Part shown: positions 7,501 through 13,981 of the stretch, one piece after another
Layout: each line of letters opens with the position of its first letter
Numbering within the stretch: the stretch's first letter is position 1
Source of the DNA: a bacterium
GTDB lineage: Bacteria; Bacteroidota; Ignavibacteria; Kapaibacteriales; UBA961
Length of the DNA: 18,116 bases
Assembly (NCBI GenBank): GCA_022844575.1
Contig: JALHLL010000044.1
Location: 1 to 18,116, forward strand
Reading direction: 5' to 3'
Translations under genes and position numbers: made by a program
The notes under the pieces: generated by a model
The model's input: the letters and a program-made list of their open reading frames with translations, nothing else
Told to the model about the DNA's origin: nothing
Databases searched by the model: none

Positions 7501-8418
7501 ATGAAAAAAGCAGGGCTGTTTTCAGGACAAGGTTCGCAATATGTAGGTATGGGAAAAACTCTTTCGGAGAATTTCACCTTGGCGCAGAATATATTTAATC
7601 AAACCGATAAGATTCTCGGTTATGAAATCAGTGCTATGTGCTTTGAGGGTCCTGCCGATACTCTCAAACAAACACGTTATACTCAACCTGCTTTATTTGT
7701 GCATGAAATGGCTTTACTTGCCGCTATGGAAAATAAAGTACAATTCGATGCTGTAGCAGGGCATTCTCTTGGCGAGTATTCGGCAATTTGTGCGGCCGGT
7801 TCATTATCATTTGAAGACGCTTTACGTCTTGTAGCTCTTCGAGGCGAACTTATGTTTGCTATTGGCGAACAAGAACCCGGCACAATGGCTGCCATTCTCG
7901 GTTTAGAAGATGATAAAGTAAAAACTCTTTGCAATGAACTTAGTACCGATACGGAAGTAATCGTACCGGCAAACTTTAACTCCCCCGGCCAAATAGTTGT
8001 TTCGGGCAATGCCGAATTAGTTCGTAGAAGTCTTGATGTTTTTAAGCAGGCAGGTGCAAAAATCGCAAAGGAATTACCCGTTAGCGGTGCTTTCCACTCC
8101 CCCCTTATGAAACCCGCACAACTAAGATTAGCCGAGGCAATTATGAATACTCCTTTTGCGGATGCAAGTATTGATGTATATTCAAACGTAAAAGCAATCC
8201 CTACCCGAACTTCTTCGGAATTACGTCAATTACTCATAGAACAATTATGTGCTCCGGTTTTATGGACACAAACTGTTTTGGCTATGGCAAACAATGGTAT
8301 AAGTAAATTTATAGAGATTGGTCCCGGTAAAGTATTACAAGGTTTGGTAAAAAGAACGGTTGAGGCGGAAATTATCGGATATGACACGGATAACGATATT
8401 CAAACATTATTTGTATAA
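7501..8418 (+). CDS. fabD: Malonyl-CoA:ACP transacylase (FabD)
   Basis: FabD moves malonyl groups from CoA to the phosphopantetheine arm of ACP, supplying the extender units for FabH and FabF. The 305-residue protein has FSGQGSQYVGMG at residues 7-18, the nucleophile Ser89 in GHSLGEYSA, Arg114 (in ALRGELM), which should bind the malonyl carboxylate, and the partner His199 in GAFHSPLM. IEIGPGKVLQGL near the C-terminus completes the pattern. Length and motifs match a normal, active enzyme. It sits between fabH and fabG with gaps of 21 and 17 bases. Confidence 0.98.
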   Translation: MKKAGLFSGQGSQYVGMGKTLSENFTLAQNIFNQTDKILGYEISAMCFEGPADTLKQTRYTQPALFVHEMALLAAMENKVQFDAVAGHSLGEYSAICAAGSLSFEDALRLVALRGELMFAIGEQEPGTMAAILGLEDDKVKTLCNELSTDTEVIVPANFNSPGQIVVSGNAELVRRSLDVFKQAGAKIAKELPVSGAFHSPLMKPAQLRLAEAIMNTPFADASIDVYSNVKAIPTRTSSELRQLLIEQLCAPVLWTQTVLAMANNGISKFIEIGPGKVLQGLVKRTVEAEIIGYDTDNDIQTLFV

Positions 8419-8435
8419 TTATAGAATAGCACATA

Positions 8436-9188
8436 ATGGATAAACGATTTAGCGGTAAAGTTGCAGTAGTTACGGGTGGTTCGCGCGGTATAGGCGAGGG
8501 CATTGTCCGCCGATTGGCGAGTGAGGGTGCGCGTGTTTTCGCTACATATAATTCCAATGCCGAAAAAGCTCTTGCCATTGAAAATGAGTTGAATAGTATC
8601 GGTGGAACAGTACGGTTTATTGCGGCGGACATATCTAATGAAGAATCCGTTAAAAATTTAATGGATACCGTTATCAATGAAGCGGAAAGGATAGATATAC
8701 TTGTAAACAATGCGGGGATGACAAAAGATAATTTGCTAATGCGCATGTCTGTTCAAGAATGGGATGATGTTATCAATACCAATTTGAAGGGTGTATTTTT
8801 GTGTTGCAAAGCTGTAACACGAACAATGATGTCTCAACGTCACGGTAAAATCATCAATATAAGTTCTATAGTTGGTTTTACCGGAAATGCAGGTCAAGCA
8901 AATTATGTAGCTGCGAAAGCCGGTGTTATCGGTTTCACAAAGTCATTGGCAAAGGAACTATCCTCTCGTAACATTTTAGTAAATTGCATTGCACCGGGTT
9001 ATGTTGAAACGGATATGACCCAAAAATTAACGGAACAGCAAAGACAATCATTCCTTGAAATAATACCGCTTAAACGTGCGGCAAAAGCAGATGAAGTAGC
9101 TTCTGTAGTAGCATTTTTGGCATCTGATGATGCTAATTATATAACGGGTCAGACCATTGCGGTTGACGGCGGCTTAACAATGTATTAA
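8436..9188 (+). CDS. fabG: 3-oxoacyl-ACP reductase (FabG)
   Basis: FabG reduces 3-ketoacyl-ACP with NADPH, the first reduction of the elongation cycle. The 250-residue short-chain dehydrogenase has the cofactor loop TGGSRGIG (13-20), the NNAG motif (91-94), Asn116 in NTNLKG, Ser144 in NISSIVG, and the catalytic Tyr157 and Lys161 in YVAAK. The C-terminal IAPGYVETDMT and DDANYITGQTIAVDGG blocks are typical of FabG rather than of other short-chain dehydrogenases. It is followed after 46 bases by acpP. Confidence 0.97.
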   Translation: MDKRFSGKVAVVTGGSRGIGEGIVRRLASEGARVFATYNSNAEKALAIENELNSIGGTVRFIAADISNEESVKNLMDTVINEAERIDILVNNAGMTKDNLLMRMSVQEWDDVINTNLKGVFLCCKAVTRTMMSQRHGKIINISSIVGFTGNAGQANYVAAKAGVIGFTKSLAKELSSRNILVNCIAPGYVETDMTQKLTEQQRQSFLEIIPLKRAAKADEVASVVAFLASDDANYITGQTIAVDGGLTMY

Positions 9189-9223
9189 AATTATCACTTT
9201 TCCATATCATTTTTTATTCAATT

Positions 9224-9228
9224 AGGAG
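9224..9228 (+). promoter_or_regulatory. Strong ribosome-binding site of acpP
   Basis: AGGAG at 9224-9228 lies 6 bases before the acpP ATG. Most of the other fab genes here lack such a site, so acpP is probably translated more strongly. This suits the high cellular demand for acyl carrier protein. Confidence 0.75.
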
Positions 9229-9234
9229 AAAACA

Positions 9235-9468
9235 ATGTCTGCAGTAAGAGAAAAAGTAACGCAGATTATCGCAAACAAACTTGGTGTTGATGAAAACCTA
9301 GTAACTGATACAGCGTCTTTTACCAATGACTTAGGAGCCGATTCACTTGATACCGTTGAATTAATTATGGAGTTTGAACGCTCTTTTAATTTAACAATCG
9401 AGGACTCCGACGCAGAAAAAATTCAAACTGTAGGCGACGCCATCAGCTATCTTGAATCGAAAGCGTGA
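9235..9468 (+). CDS. acpP: Acyl carrier protein
   Basis: ACP carries growing acyl chains on a 4'-phosphopantetheine arm and is the shared partner of FabD, FabG, FabH, FabF and PlsX. The 77-residue acidic protein has the attachment serine Ser37 in the canonical DLGADSLDTVELIMEFE segment, and the length is standard. It has the best ribosome-binding site of the cluster. Its stop codon lies inside the first of two hairpins that separate it from fabF, so its 3' end may be formed or stabilised separately from the rest of the transcript. Confidence 0.98.
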   Translation: MSAVREKVTQIIANKLGVDENLVTDTASFTNDLGADSLDTVELIMEFERSFNLTIEDSDAEKIQTVGDAISYLESKA

Positions 9469-9492
9469 TAGTGTATATCTCTGCACGCTTTT
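9460..9492 (+). terminator. Stem-loop overlapping the acpP stop codon
   Basis: AAAGCGTG at 9460-9467 pairs perfectly with CACGCTTT at 9484-9491, with a 16-base loop and only four T bases at the 3' side. The TGA stop (9466-9468) is partly inside the stem. As a terminator it would be weak. It may instead protect the acpP 3' end or act with the stronger hairpin just downstream. Confidence 0.4.
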
Positions 9493-9506
9493 CCCTATGA
9501 AACGTT

Positions 9507-9564
9507 AACGGAGAAATTGTCTGCGCCTCGTATAGGCGTTACATTGACATTTCTCCGTTTTTTT
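9507..9564 (+). terminator. Strong hairpin with T-tract between acpP and fabF
   Basis: AACGGAGAAAT (9507-9517) pairs perfectly with ATTTCTCCGTT (9549-9559). Three further pairs (GTC 9519-9521 with GAC 9546-9548) follow beyond a single-base bulge. The apical part holds a second small stem, CGCCT (9524-9528 region) with AGGCG (9534-9538). The 3' arm runs directly into a T-tract ending at 9564. This is the shape of an intrinsic terminator or partial attenuator. fabF starts only 18 bases later with no visible promoter between, so it is probably reached by read-through. Confidence 0.75.
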
Positions 9565-9581
9565 AATGAATTTCAATTATC

Positions 9582-10844
9582 ATGGCTCGATATAATTTTC
9601 CAAAAATTGTTGTAACCGGCGTAGGTGCGGTTACCCCTATCGGCAATACTGCAAGCGAATTCTGGAACTCGATGATGGAGGGTCGTTCGGGTGCCGGTGC
9701 AATTACGAAGTTCGATCCTACTGACTTCGATACGAAGTTTGCCCATGAGGTAAAGAACTTCGATCCGCAATTGTATATTTCTCGCAAAGAAGTTCAGAGA
9801 ATGGACTTGTTTACACAATATGCTATTGCGGCATCGGTAATGGCAACCGAAGATGCGGGTATTGATTATGAAAAAACCGACCGCAATCGAGTAGGTGTTA
9901 TTATCGGTTCCGGCATAGGTGGAATGTGGACATACCATCATCAGCAGCAAAATCTTTATGAGAGAGATGGAAAACCGGATAGGATTTCCCCTTTCTTCAT
10001 ACCTATGCTTATATCGGATATAGCTGCAGGACAAGTTGCGATACGCTATGGTCTTAAAGGCCCTAATTATGCAACTGTTTCAGCATGTGCTACATCAAGC
10101 CATTCTATAGCGGACGCACTTATGCTTATGCAAAGAGGTGATGCGGATGTAATGGTCGTAGGTGGAAGTGAAGCCGTTATATGTCCGATGGGAATTGGCG
10201 GATTCAATTCTATGAAAGCTCTTTCAACTCGCAATGAGTCACCTGAAACCGCGAGCCGACCTTTTGACAAAAACAGAGACGGTTTTGTAATGGGCGAAGG
10301 TTCGGGCGTGCTCATTTTTGAAACTCTCGAACATGCTATGAATCGTGGAGCTGAGAAAATATATGCGGAGGTAGCCGGTTTCGGTCTTACTGATGATGCA
10401 TATCATGTAACACAACCCGCAGCCGGAGGCGAGGGGCTTGCACGAGCAATGCAGTTGGCAATAAAAGATTCGGATATTTCACTGGAAGATGTAGGGTATA
10501 TTAATGCGCACGGTACATCTACCCCATTCAATGATAAATGTGAAACAGCAGCTATAAAAACCGTTTTCGGGGATTTAGCTTATAAGCTTGCAGTAAGTTC
10601 TACAAAATCAATGACGGGACATCTTCTGGGAGCTGCCGGTGCTATAGAATCTATTGCAACAGCTATGGCAGTAAAGAATTCTATGATACCGCCGACAATT
10701 AACTATGGTGAAACCGATCCCGAATGCGACCTGTTCTATGTTCCGAATAAACCCGAAGCAAGAACAATAAAAGCTGCGATAAATAATACTGCCGGTTTTG
10801 GCGGTCATAATACAGCTATTTGTTTCAAAGCATTCGAAAAATAA
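9582..10844 (+). CDS. fabF: Beta-ketoacyl-ACP synthase II (FabF)
   Basis: FabF extends acyl-ACP by two carbons using malonyl-ACP. The 420-residue protein has normal length and the Cys-His-His triad of elongating synthases: Cys169 in VSACATSSH, His310 in NAHGTSTPFND and His347 in KSMTGHLLGAAGA. The start (KIVVTGVGAVTPIGN at residues 8-22) and the GFGGHN motif near the end also fit FabF. No strong ribosome-binding site precedes the ATG. The gene is bracketed by hairpin/T-tract structures on both sides, so its expression may be set independently of acpP and rnc. Confidence 0.97.
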   Translation: MARYNFPKIVVTGVGAVTPIGNTASEFWNSMMEGRSGAGAITKFDPTDFDTKFAHEVKNFDPQLYISRKEVQRMDLFTQYAIAASVMATEDAGIDYEKTDRNRVGVIIGSGIGGMWTYHHQQQNLYERDGKPDRISPFFIPMLISDIAAGQVAIRYGLKGPNYATVSACATSSHSIADALMLMQRGDADVMVVGGSEAVICPMGIGGFNSMKALSTRNESPETASRPFDKNRDGFVMGEGSGVLIFETLEHAMNRGAEKIYAEVAGFGLTDDAYHVTQPAAGGEGLARAMQLAIKDSDISLEDVGYINAHGTSTPFNDKCETAAIKTVFGDLAYKLAVSSTKSMTGHLLGAAGAIESIATAMAVKNSMIPPTINYGETDPECDLFYVPNKPEARTIKAAINNTAGFGGHNTAICFKAFEK

Positions 10845-10884
10845 GTATTACAATTTGCAATATTGCATGTTATAGATATTTTGC

Positions 10885-10919
10885 AGGTCGGATAATAATA
10901 TTATCCGACCTATTTTTTT
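10885..10919 (+). terminator. Rho-independent terminator between fabF and rnc
   Basis: AGGTCGGATAAT (10885-10896) and ATTATCCGACCT (10900-10911) form a perfect 12-bp stem with a 3-base loop, followed by seven T bases at 10913-10919. This is a textbook intrinsic terminator. It lies 41 bases after the fabF stop and only 11 bases before the rnc start codon, so the rnc ribosome-binding site begins immediately after the T-tract. Confidence 0.88.
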
Positions 10920-10920
10920 A

Positions 10921-10926
10921 AAGGAG
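10921..10926 (+). promoter_or_regulatory. Ribosome-binding site selecting the GTG start of rnc
   Basis: AAGGAG at 10921-10926 lies 4 bases before GTG at 10931. This strong site supports initiation at the GTG. The GTG start also preserves an N-terminal extension ahead of the RNase III domain. Confidence 0.7.
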
Positions 10927-10930
10927 CACT

Positions 10931-11743
10931 GTGAAAGATATTCTACAGAATATTTATGCAGGATTAAAAAGAAAAATAACCAAACCGACATATAGTGAAC
11001 ATGAGGTATTCTTTCCGCGTATCGGCATACTAAACGATGCGCGGAAAGAAGATCTCGAACGCCGTTTGGGTATTAAAATAAACAATCCCGCATACTTCGA
11101 ACAAGCATTAACCCATCGCTCATTTTTACAATTATCGACTGTTGCCGATATACACAGTAATGAGCGTTTGGAGTTTTTAGGTGATGCAATTCTCGGTATG
11201 ATTGTCGCCGAATATTTGTTCTATAATCATCTTGCCGTACAAGAGGGTGAACTCACAAAACTACGTTCATGGATTGTACAGCGCGGTTCATTGGCTCATG
11301 TGGCTAAAAATATAGGATTGCATTTGTTTTTACAACTTTCCGCAAGTGCCGGAAAATCGTTAAGAGACGGTAATGAAACGATGCTTGCCGATTCATTGGA
11401 AGCTATTATTGCAGCCATATACCTTGATGGGGGAATGGATAATGCCAGAAAATTTATTTCCGATACACTTATACCCGCAATTCTCAATTCGCCGGAAATG
11501 CAAGTAAAAAATTATAAAAGCATTTTACTGGAAGTTGTGCAAGCCGATGGTTTTTTTTCGCCTAAATATATCGTTCAGCATGAAGCGGGACCTGACCATG
11601 ATAAAAACTTTACGGTTGCTGTATTTGTCAATAATGAGAGTATGGGTACAGGTATAGGAAAAAATAAAAAACAAGCGGAGCAAAGAGCCGCACATGATGC
11701 TTTAGCTACATATTATCCCCATACTTTGGAAAACGATGAATAG
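10931..11743 (+). CDS. rnc: Ribonuclease III
   Basis: RNase III cuts double-stranded RNA, including the stems that release 16S and 23S rRNA precursors. The 270-residue protein is longer than the E. coli enzyme (226) because of an N-terminal extension of about 40 residues. The nuclease domain (about 45-185) has the signature ERLEFLGDAIL with Glu81 and Asp85, and the second metal-binding pair Asp154/Glu157 in ADSLEAIIAAIYLDGG. A double-stranded-RNA-binding domain spans about 194-262 and ends in GKNKKQAEQRAAHDAL. The start is GTG with a strong ribosome-binding site. Its last 8 bases overlap the next gene, a beta-CASP nuclease. In many genomes rnc follows acpP-fabF, as here. Confidence 0.97.
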   Translation: MKDILQNIYAGLKRKITKPTYSEHEVFFPRIGILNDARKEDLERRLGIKINNPAYFEQALTHRSFLQLSTVADIHSNERLEFLGDAILGMIVAEYLFYNHLAVQEGELTKLRSWIVQRGSLAHVAKNIGLHLFLQLSASAGKSLRDGNETMLADSLEAIIAAIYLDGGMDNARKFISDTLIPAILNSPEMQVKNYKSILLEVVQADGFFSPKYIVQHEAGPDHDKNFTVAVFVNNESMGTGIGKNKKQAEQRAAHDALATYYPHTLENDE

Positions 11744-13121
11744 AAATGCTTTTGCCATATTGGGCGGAGCGGAAGAAATAGGAGCCAACTGTACTTACAT
11801 TTATTCCGAAGGTAATGGTGTTCTGATAGATGCAGGGCTACATCCGCAAAAACGCGATAAATATGCTTTTCCGAATATAGACGCTCTACTGCACAGTAAA
11901 AATCAACACAACTTACCGATAGATGCTCTTATACTTTCGCATGCCCACACCGATCATATAGGTGGCGTTCCGTATATATTACATAAACTCCCCCATTTGC
12001 ATTTATTTTCCACTCGTGCCACAAGGGATATTCTGCATGTTATGCTTAGTAATACCATACGTTTACTTACATATAACCCGCCTGATCCGAATTATTGGAA
12101 TGAAAACGATCTTGAGCAATATAATAGCAGTATTCTCGAAAAAATAGAACTATTAATTCAAGCATATCCATACCGTGAATTATTTTCGTTGAAAAGTCTC
12201 AATGCAAAACATGGCATTGACATAGAGTTTTTTGATGCCGGACACATACTCGGCTCGGCAGGAATATCATTGGAATGTAATGGATTTTCTATTTTTCATA
12301 CAGGCGATGTGCAGTTTGAAAAACAATCATTATTACCCGGAGCATCATTTCCGAAACGACATTATGACATTGTTTTTTCCGAAGCAACAAATTGCGCCAC
12401 AGACCCTCCGGAAAGAAGTAAAGAAATACAGAGAATAGCAAAATATATCAATGAAATATCGGAATCAAACGGCTCCGTTCTTATTCCGTGTTTTGCCCTC
12501 GGAAAATCGCAAGAAATACTGACCGTTATTTGGAATTTAATGAGAAAAGGCAGTATTCCTCATTTACCCATATTTTCGGGTGGTATGACAAAAAATATCA
12601 GCAATATATATGATAGATATTGTTATTCCGTTCCGAGAATTCAATCCGGTTTTGAAATTGCCGATATTCCACAAATTCCGATTATCCGTGAGGAATTAAT
12701 GAACGGCGATTATTTCAAAAAACCTGCTATTGTTATTGCAACAAGCGGCATGATGAACAAAGGTACTATATCATTTGAACTCGCTCGCGAATGGTTCAGA
12801 CAAAAAAATTACGGAATTGCTATTGTAGGTTGGCAAGATCCCGAAGCGCCGGGAGCAACATTGCTACATTCGGAAAGAAATCAACAAATTGCATGGGGTC
12901 ACACCACATTAAGGCGTAATTGTCGTGTGGAGAAATTTTCTTTCACGGCTCATTCACGAAGAGAAAAGATAATTGAGTGGCTTTCTTATGTACGACCGAA
13001 AACCCTTGTTATTATGCACGGCGAAACGGACGCCTGCGAACGTCTTGCGGAAGAAACGTCGAATATACTTTCCGGAACGAGAATTATCCTACCTAAATAT
13101 GGGAAATTATACTCTATATAG
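11736..13121 (+). CDS. Metallo-beta-lactamase/beta-CASP RNA nuclease (CPSF73/Ysh1-like)
   Basis: A 461-residue cytoplasmic protein. The metallo-beta-lactamase fold shows motif 1 (LIDAG, Asp32), motif 2 HAHTDH (His69, His71, Asp73, His74), motif 3 (His170 in AGHILGS) and motif 4 (Asp191 in FHTGDVQ). These are the two-zinc site. The beta-CASP insert and its motifs follow: A, Glu216 in SEAT; B, His406 in FTAHSRRE; C, His428 in IMHGETD. The order and the SGMM segment (337-340) match nucleic-acid-processing members such as CPSF73-like RNA nucleases. The C-terminal domain of RNase J is absent, so this is the compact bacterial Ysh1-like type, probably an RNA endo- or 5' exonuclease. Its ATG lies inside the 3' end of rnc (8-base overlap), which implies translational coupling. 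All metal ligands are present, so activity is expected; its natural RNA target is unknown. Confidence 0.88.
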   Translation: MNRNAFAILGGAEEIGANCTYIYSEGNGVLIDAGLHPQKRDKYAFPNIDALLHSKNQHNLPIDALILSHAHTDHIGGVPYILHKLPHLHLFSTRATRDILHVMLSNTIRLLTYNPPDPNYWNENDLEQYNSSILEKIELLIQAYPYRELFSLKSLNAKHGIDIEFFDAGHILGSAGISLECNGFSIFHTGDVQFEKQSLLPGASFPKRHYDIVFSEATNCATDPPERSKEIQRIAKYINEISESNGSVLIPCFALGKSQEILTVIWNLMRKGSIPHLPIFSGGMTKNISNIYDRYCYSVPRIQSGFEIADIPQIPIIREELMNGDYFKKPAIVIATSGMMNKGTISFELAREWFRQKNYGIAIVGWQDPEAPGATLLHSERNQQIAWGHTTLRRNCRVEKFSFTAHSRREKIIEWLSYVRPKTLVIMHGETDACERLAEETSNILSGTRIILPKYGKLYSI

Positions 13122-13176
13122 AAGCGTATAAGCTGTAGTTATAATGTATCGGATGAACTCATCCTATCATATCACT

Positions 13177-13695
13177 TTATAGAAATCTTTTTACTAGTAT
13201 TACTTCATCGTCATCCGCCGAAGGACCATAGGTTGCTGGCACAGAAATATCCAAAATCCTTAAATAAACTCCTAATTGAGCCCGATGGTGTACTAAGTGA
13301 TTCATACAAAACATCCTGAGAACCTGCTTTTTTGGCAAAGTAAAATGAACTTGATCACCATAAGTCATTGACCATTCTTTTTCAAGTTCATATTCCTGAA
13401 CATTCATCAGTGATTCTTTTGCCTCATTAACCAAGGTATCAAAATATTGTAACAATTGATCAGCTGTTGTAATATCTACAGGTGTAAAATCTATAAAATC
13501 GAGTTTGTCATTTGTAATAACCTCTTTCCACCACGCAACAATCTCGGCAACATGAATTGCTAATCGCCCCAAAGTTTCTGATTTTTCAGCGGGCTTAAAT
13601 TCACTTTTATCAAAAGGGACATTCTGTAAAAATTTCCTTGTTACTTCTGCCTCCAAATTTAGTTCTTGTAATAATTGTTTTGTGTGTATGTTCAT
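13177..13695 (-). CDS. DinB/YfiT-family putative metalloprotein
   Basis: The protein is 172 residues when read from ATG 13695. The frame continues upstream to a TTG at 13764, but that adds 23 basic residues outside the family pattern, so the inner ATG is preferred. The DinB four-helix bundle is recognisable: an N-terminal helix (QLLQELNLEAEVTRKFL), His48 in RLAIHVAEIVAWW, and His133/His137 in NHLVHHRAQLGVYLR. Together these give the three-histidine metal site of the family. Members bind a divalent metal; some transfer thiols such as bacillithiol or mycothiol, but the function here is unknown. It is convergent with the beta-CASP gene (55 bases between stops) and divergent from the M1 peptidase. 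No strong promoter was found upstream, only a short inverted repeat. Confidence 0.82.
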   Translation of the reverse strand: MNIHTKQLLQELNLEAEVTRKFLQNVPFDKSEFKPAEKSETLGRLAIHVAEIVAWWKEVITNDKLDFIDFTPVDITTADQLLQYFDTLVNEAKESLMNVQEYELEKEWSMTYGDQVHFTLPKKQVLRMFCMNHLVHHRAQLGVYLRILDISVPATYGPSADDDEVILVKRFL

Positions 13696-13710
13696 AAATT
13701 TGAATATAAT

Positions 13711-13736
13711 GTCGAAACTTCTGATTGAACTTCGAC
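13711..13736. repeat. GTCGAA/TTCGAC inverted repeat upstream of the DinB-family gene
   Basis: GTCGAA at 13711-13716 and TTCGAC at 13731-13736 are perfect reverse complements whose starts are 20 bases apart, about two helical turns. They lie 16-41 bases before the DinB-family start. This geometry suits a dimeric repressor. The rest of the 286-base gap to the M1 gene holds a weak hairpin near 13789-13821 and a promoter match at 13942-13972, and otherwise nothing I recognise. Confidence 0.3.
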
Positions 13737-13941
13737 GCGTCCTCAACTTAATGATTGCAAACAACGGTGATCTCGATTGAATAAGCTTCTTGAAAAGTAT
13801 ATTTTTAGATTATCTTTCAAGATATCATGTAAACGCTGACTATTCATTATCTAATTACAATCCTACAGTCTCATAGAATGGATGTAACGATTTAAACTGT
13901 TTCTTCGTAAGTTACTGAATCAAAATATCGGGACAGCATTC

Positions 13942-13972
13942 TTTATCATAAACTCAGCACTATGTAATTTTC
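13942..13972 (+). promoter_or_regulatory. Possible promoter of the M1 peptidase gene
   Basis: TTTA at 13942-13945, a 19-base spacer and TAATTTTC at 13965-13972 each differ by one base from the Bacteroidota consensus TTTG-N19-TAnnTTTG. A GGAG at 13973-13976, 5 bases before the ATG, could be a ribosome-binding site. A transcript starting about 7 bases after the -7 element would lose it, so both cannot be right in simple form. Confidence 0.3.
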
Positions 13973-13981
13973 GGAGCATCA

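Noticed and set aside
13151..13164. GGATG/CATCC hairpin between the convergent beta-CASP and DinB-family genes
   Set aside because: The stem has only five pairs with no T-tract on either strand, so I would not call it a terminator without transcript data.
13696..13764. Upstream extension of the DinB-family gene to a TTG
   Set aside because: The added residues are basic and have no match to the DinB helix pattern, and the ATG at 13695 gives the usual family length.
13789..13821. CTTGAAAAG/CTTTCAAG hairpin in the gap before the M1 gene
   Set aside because: The stem is bulged and AT-rich with a loop of about 16 bases, and is not distinguishable from background in this composition.
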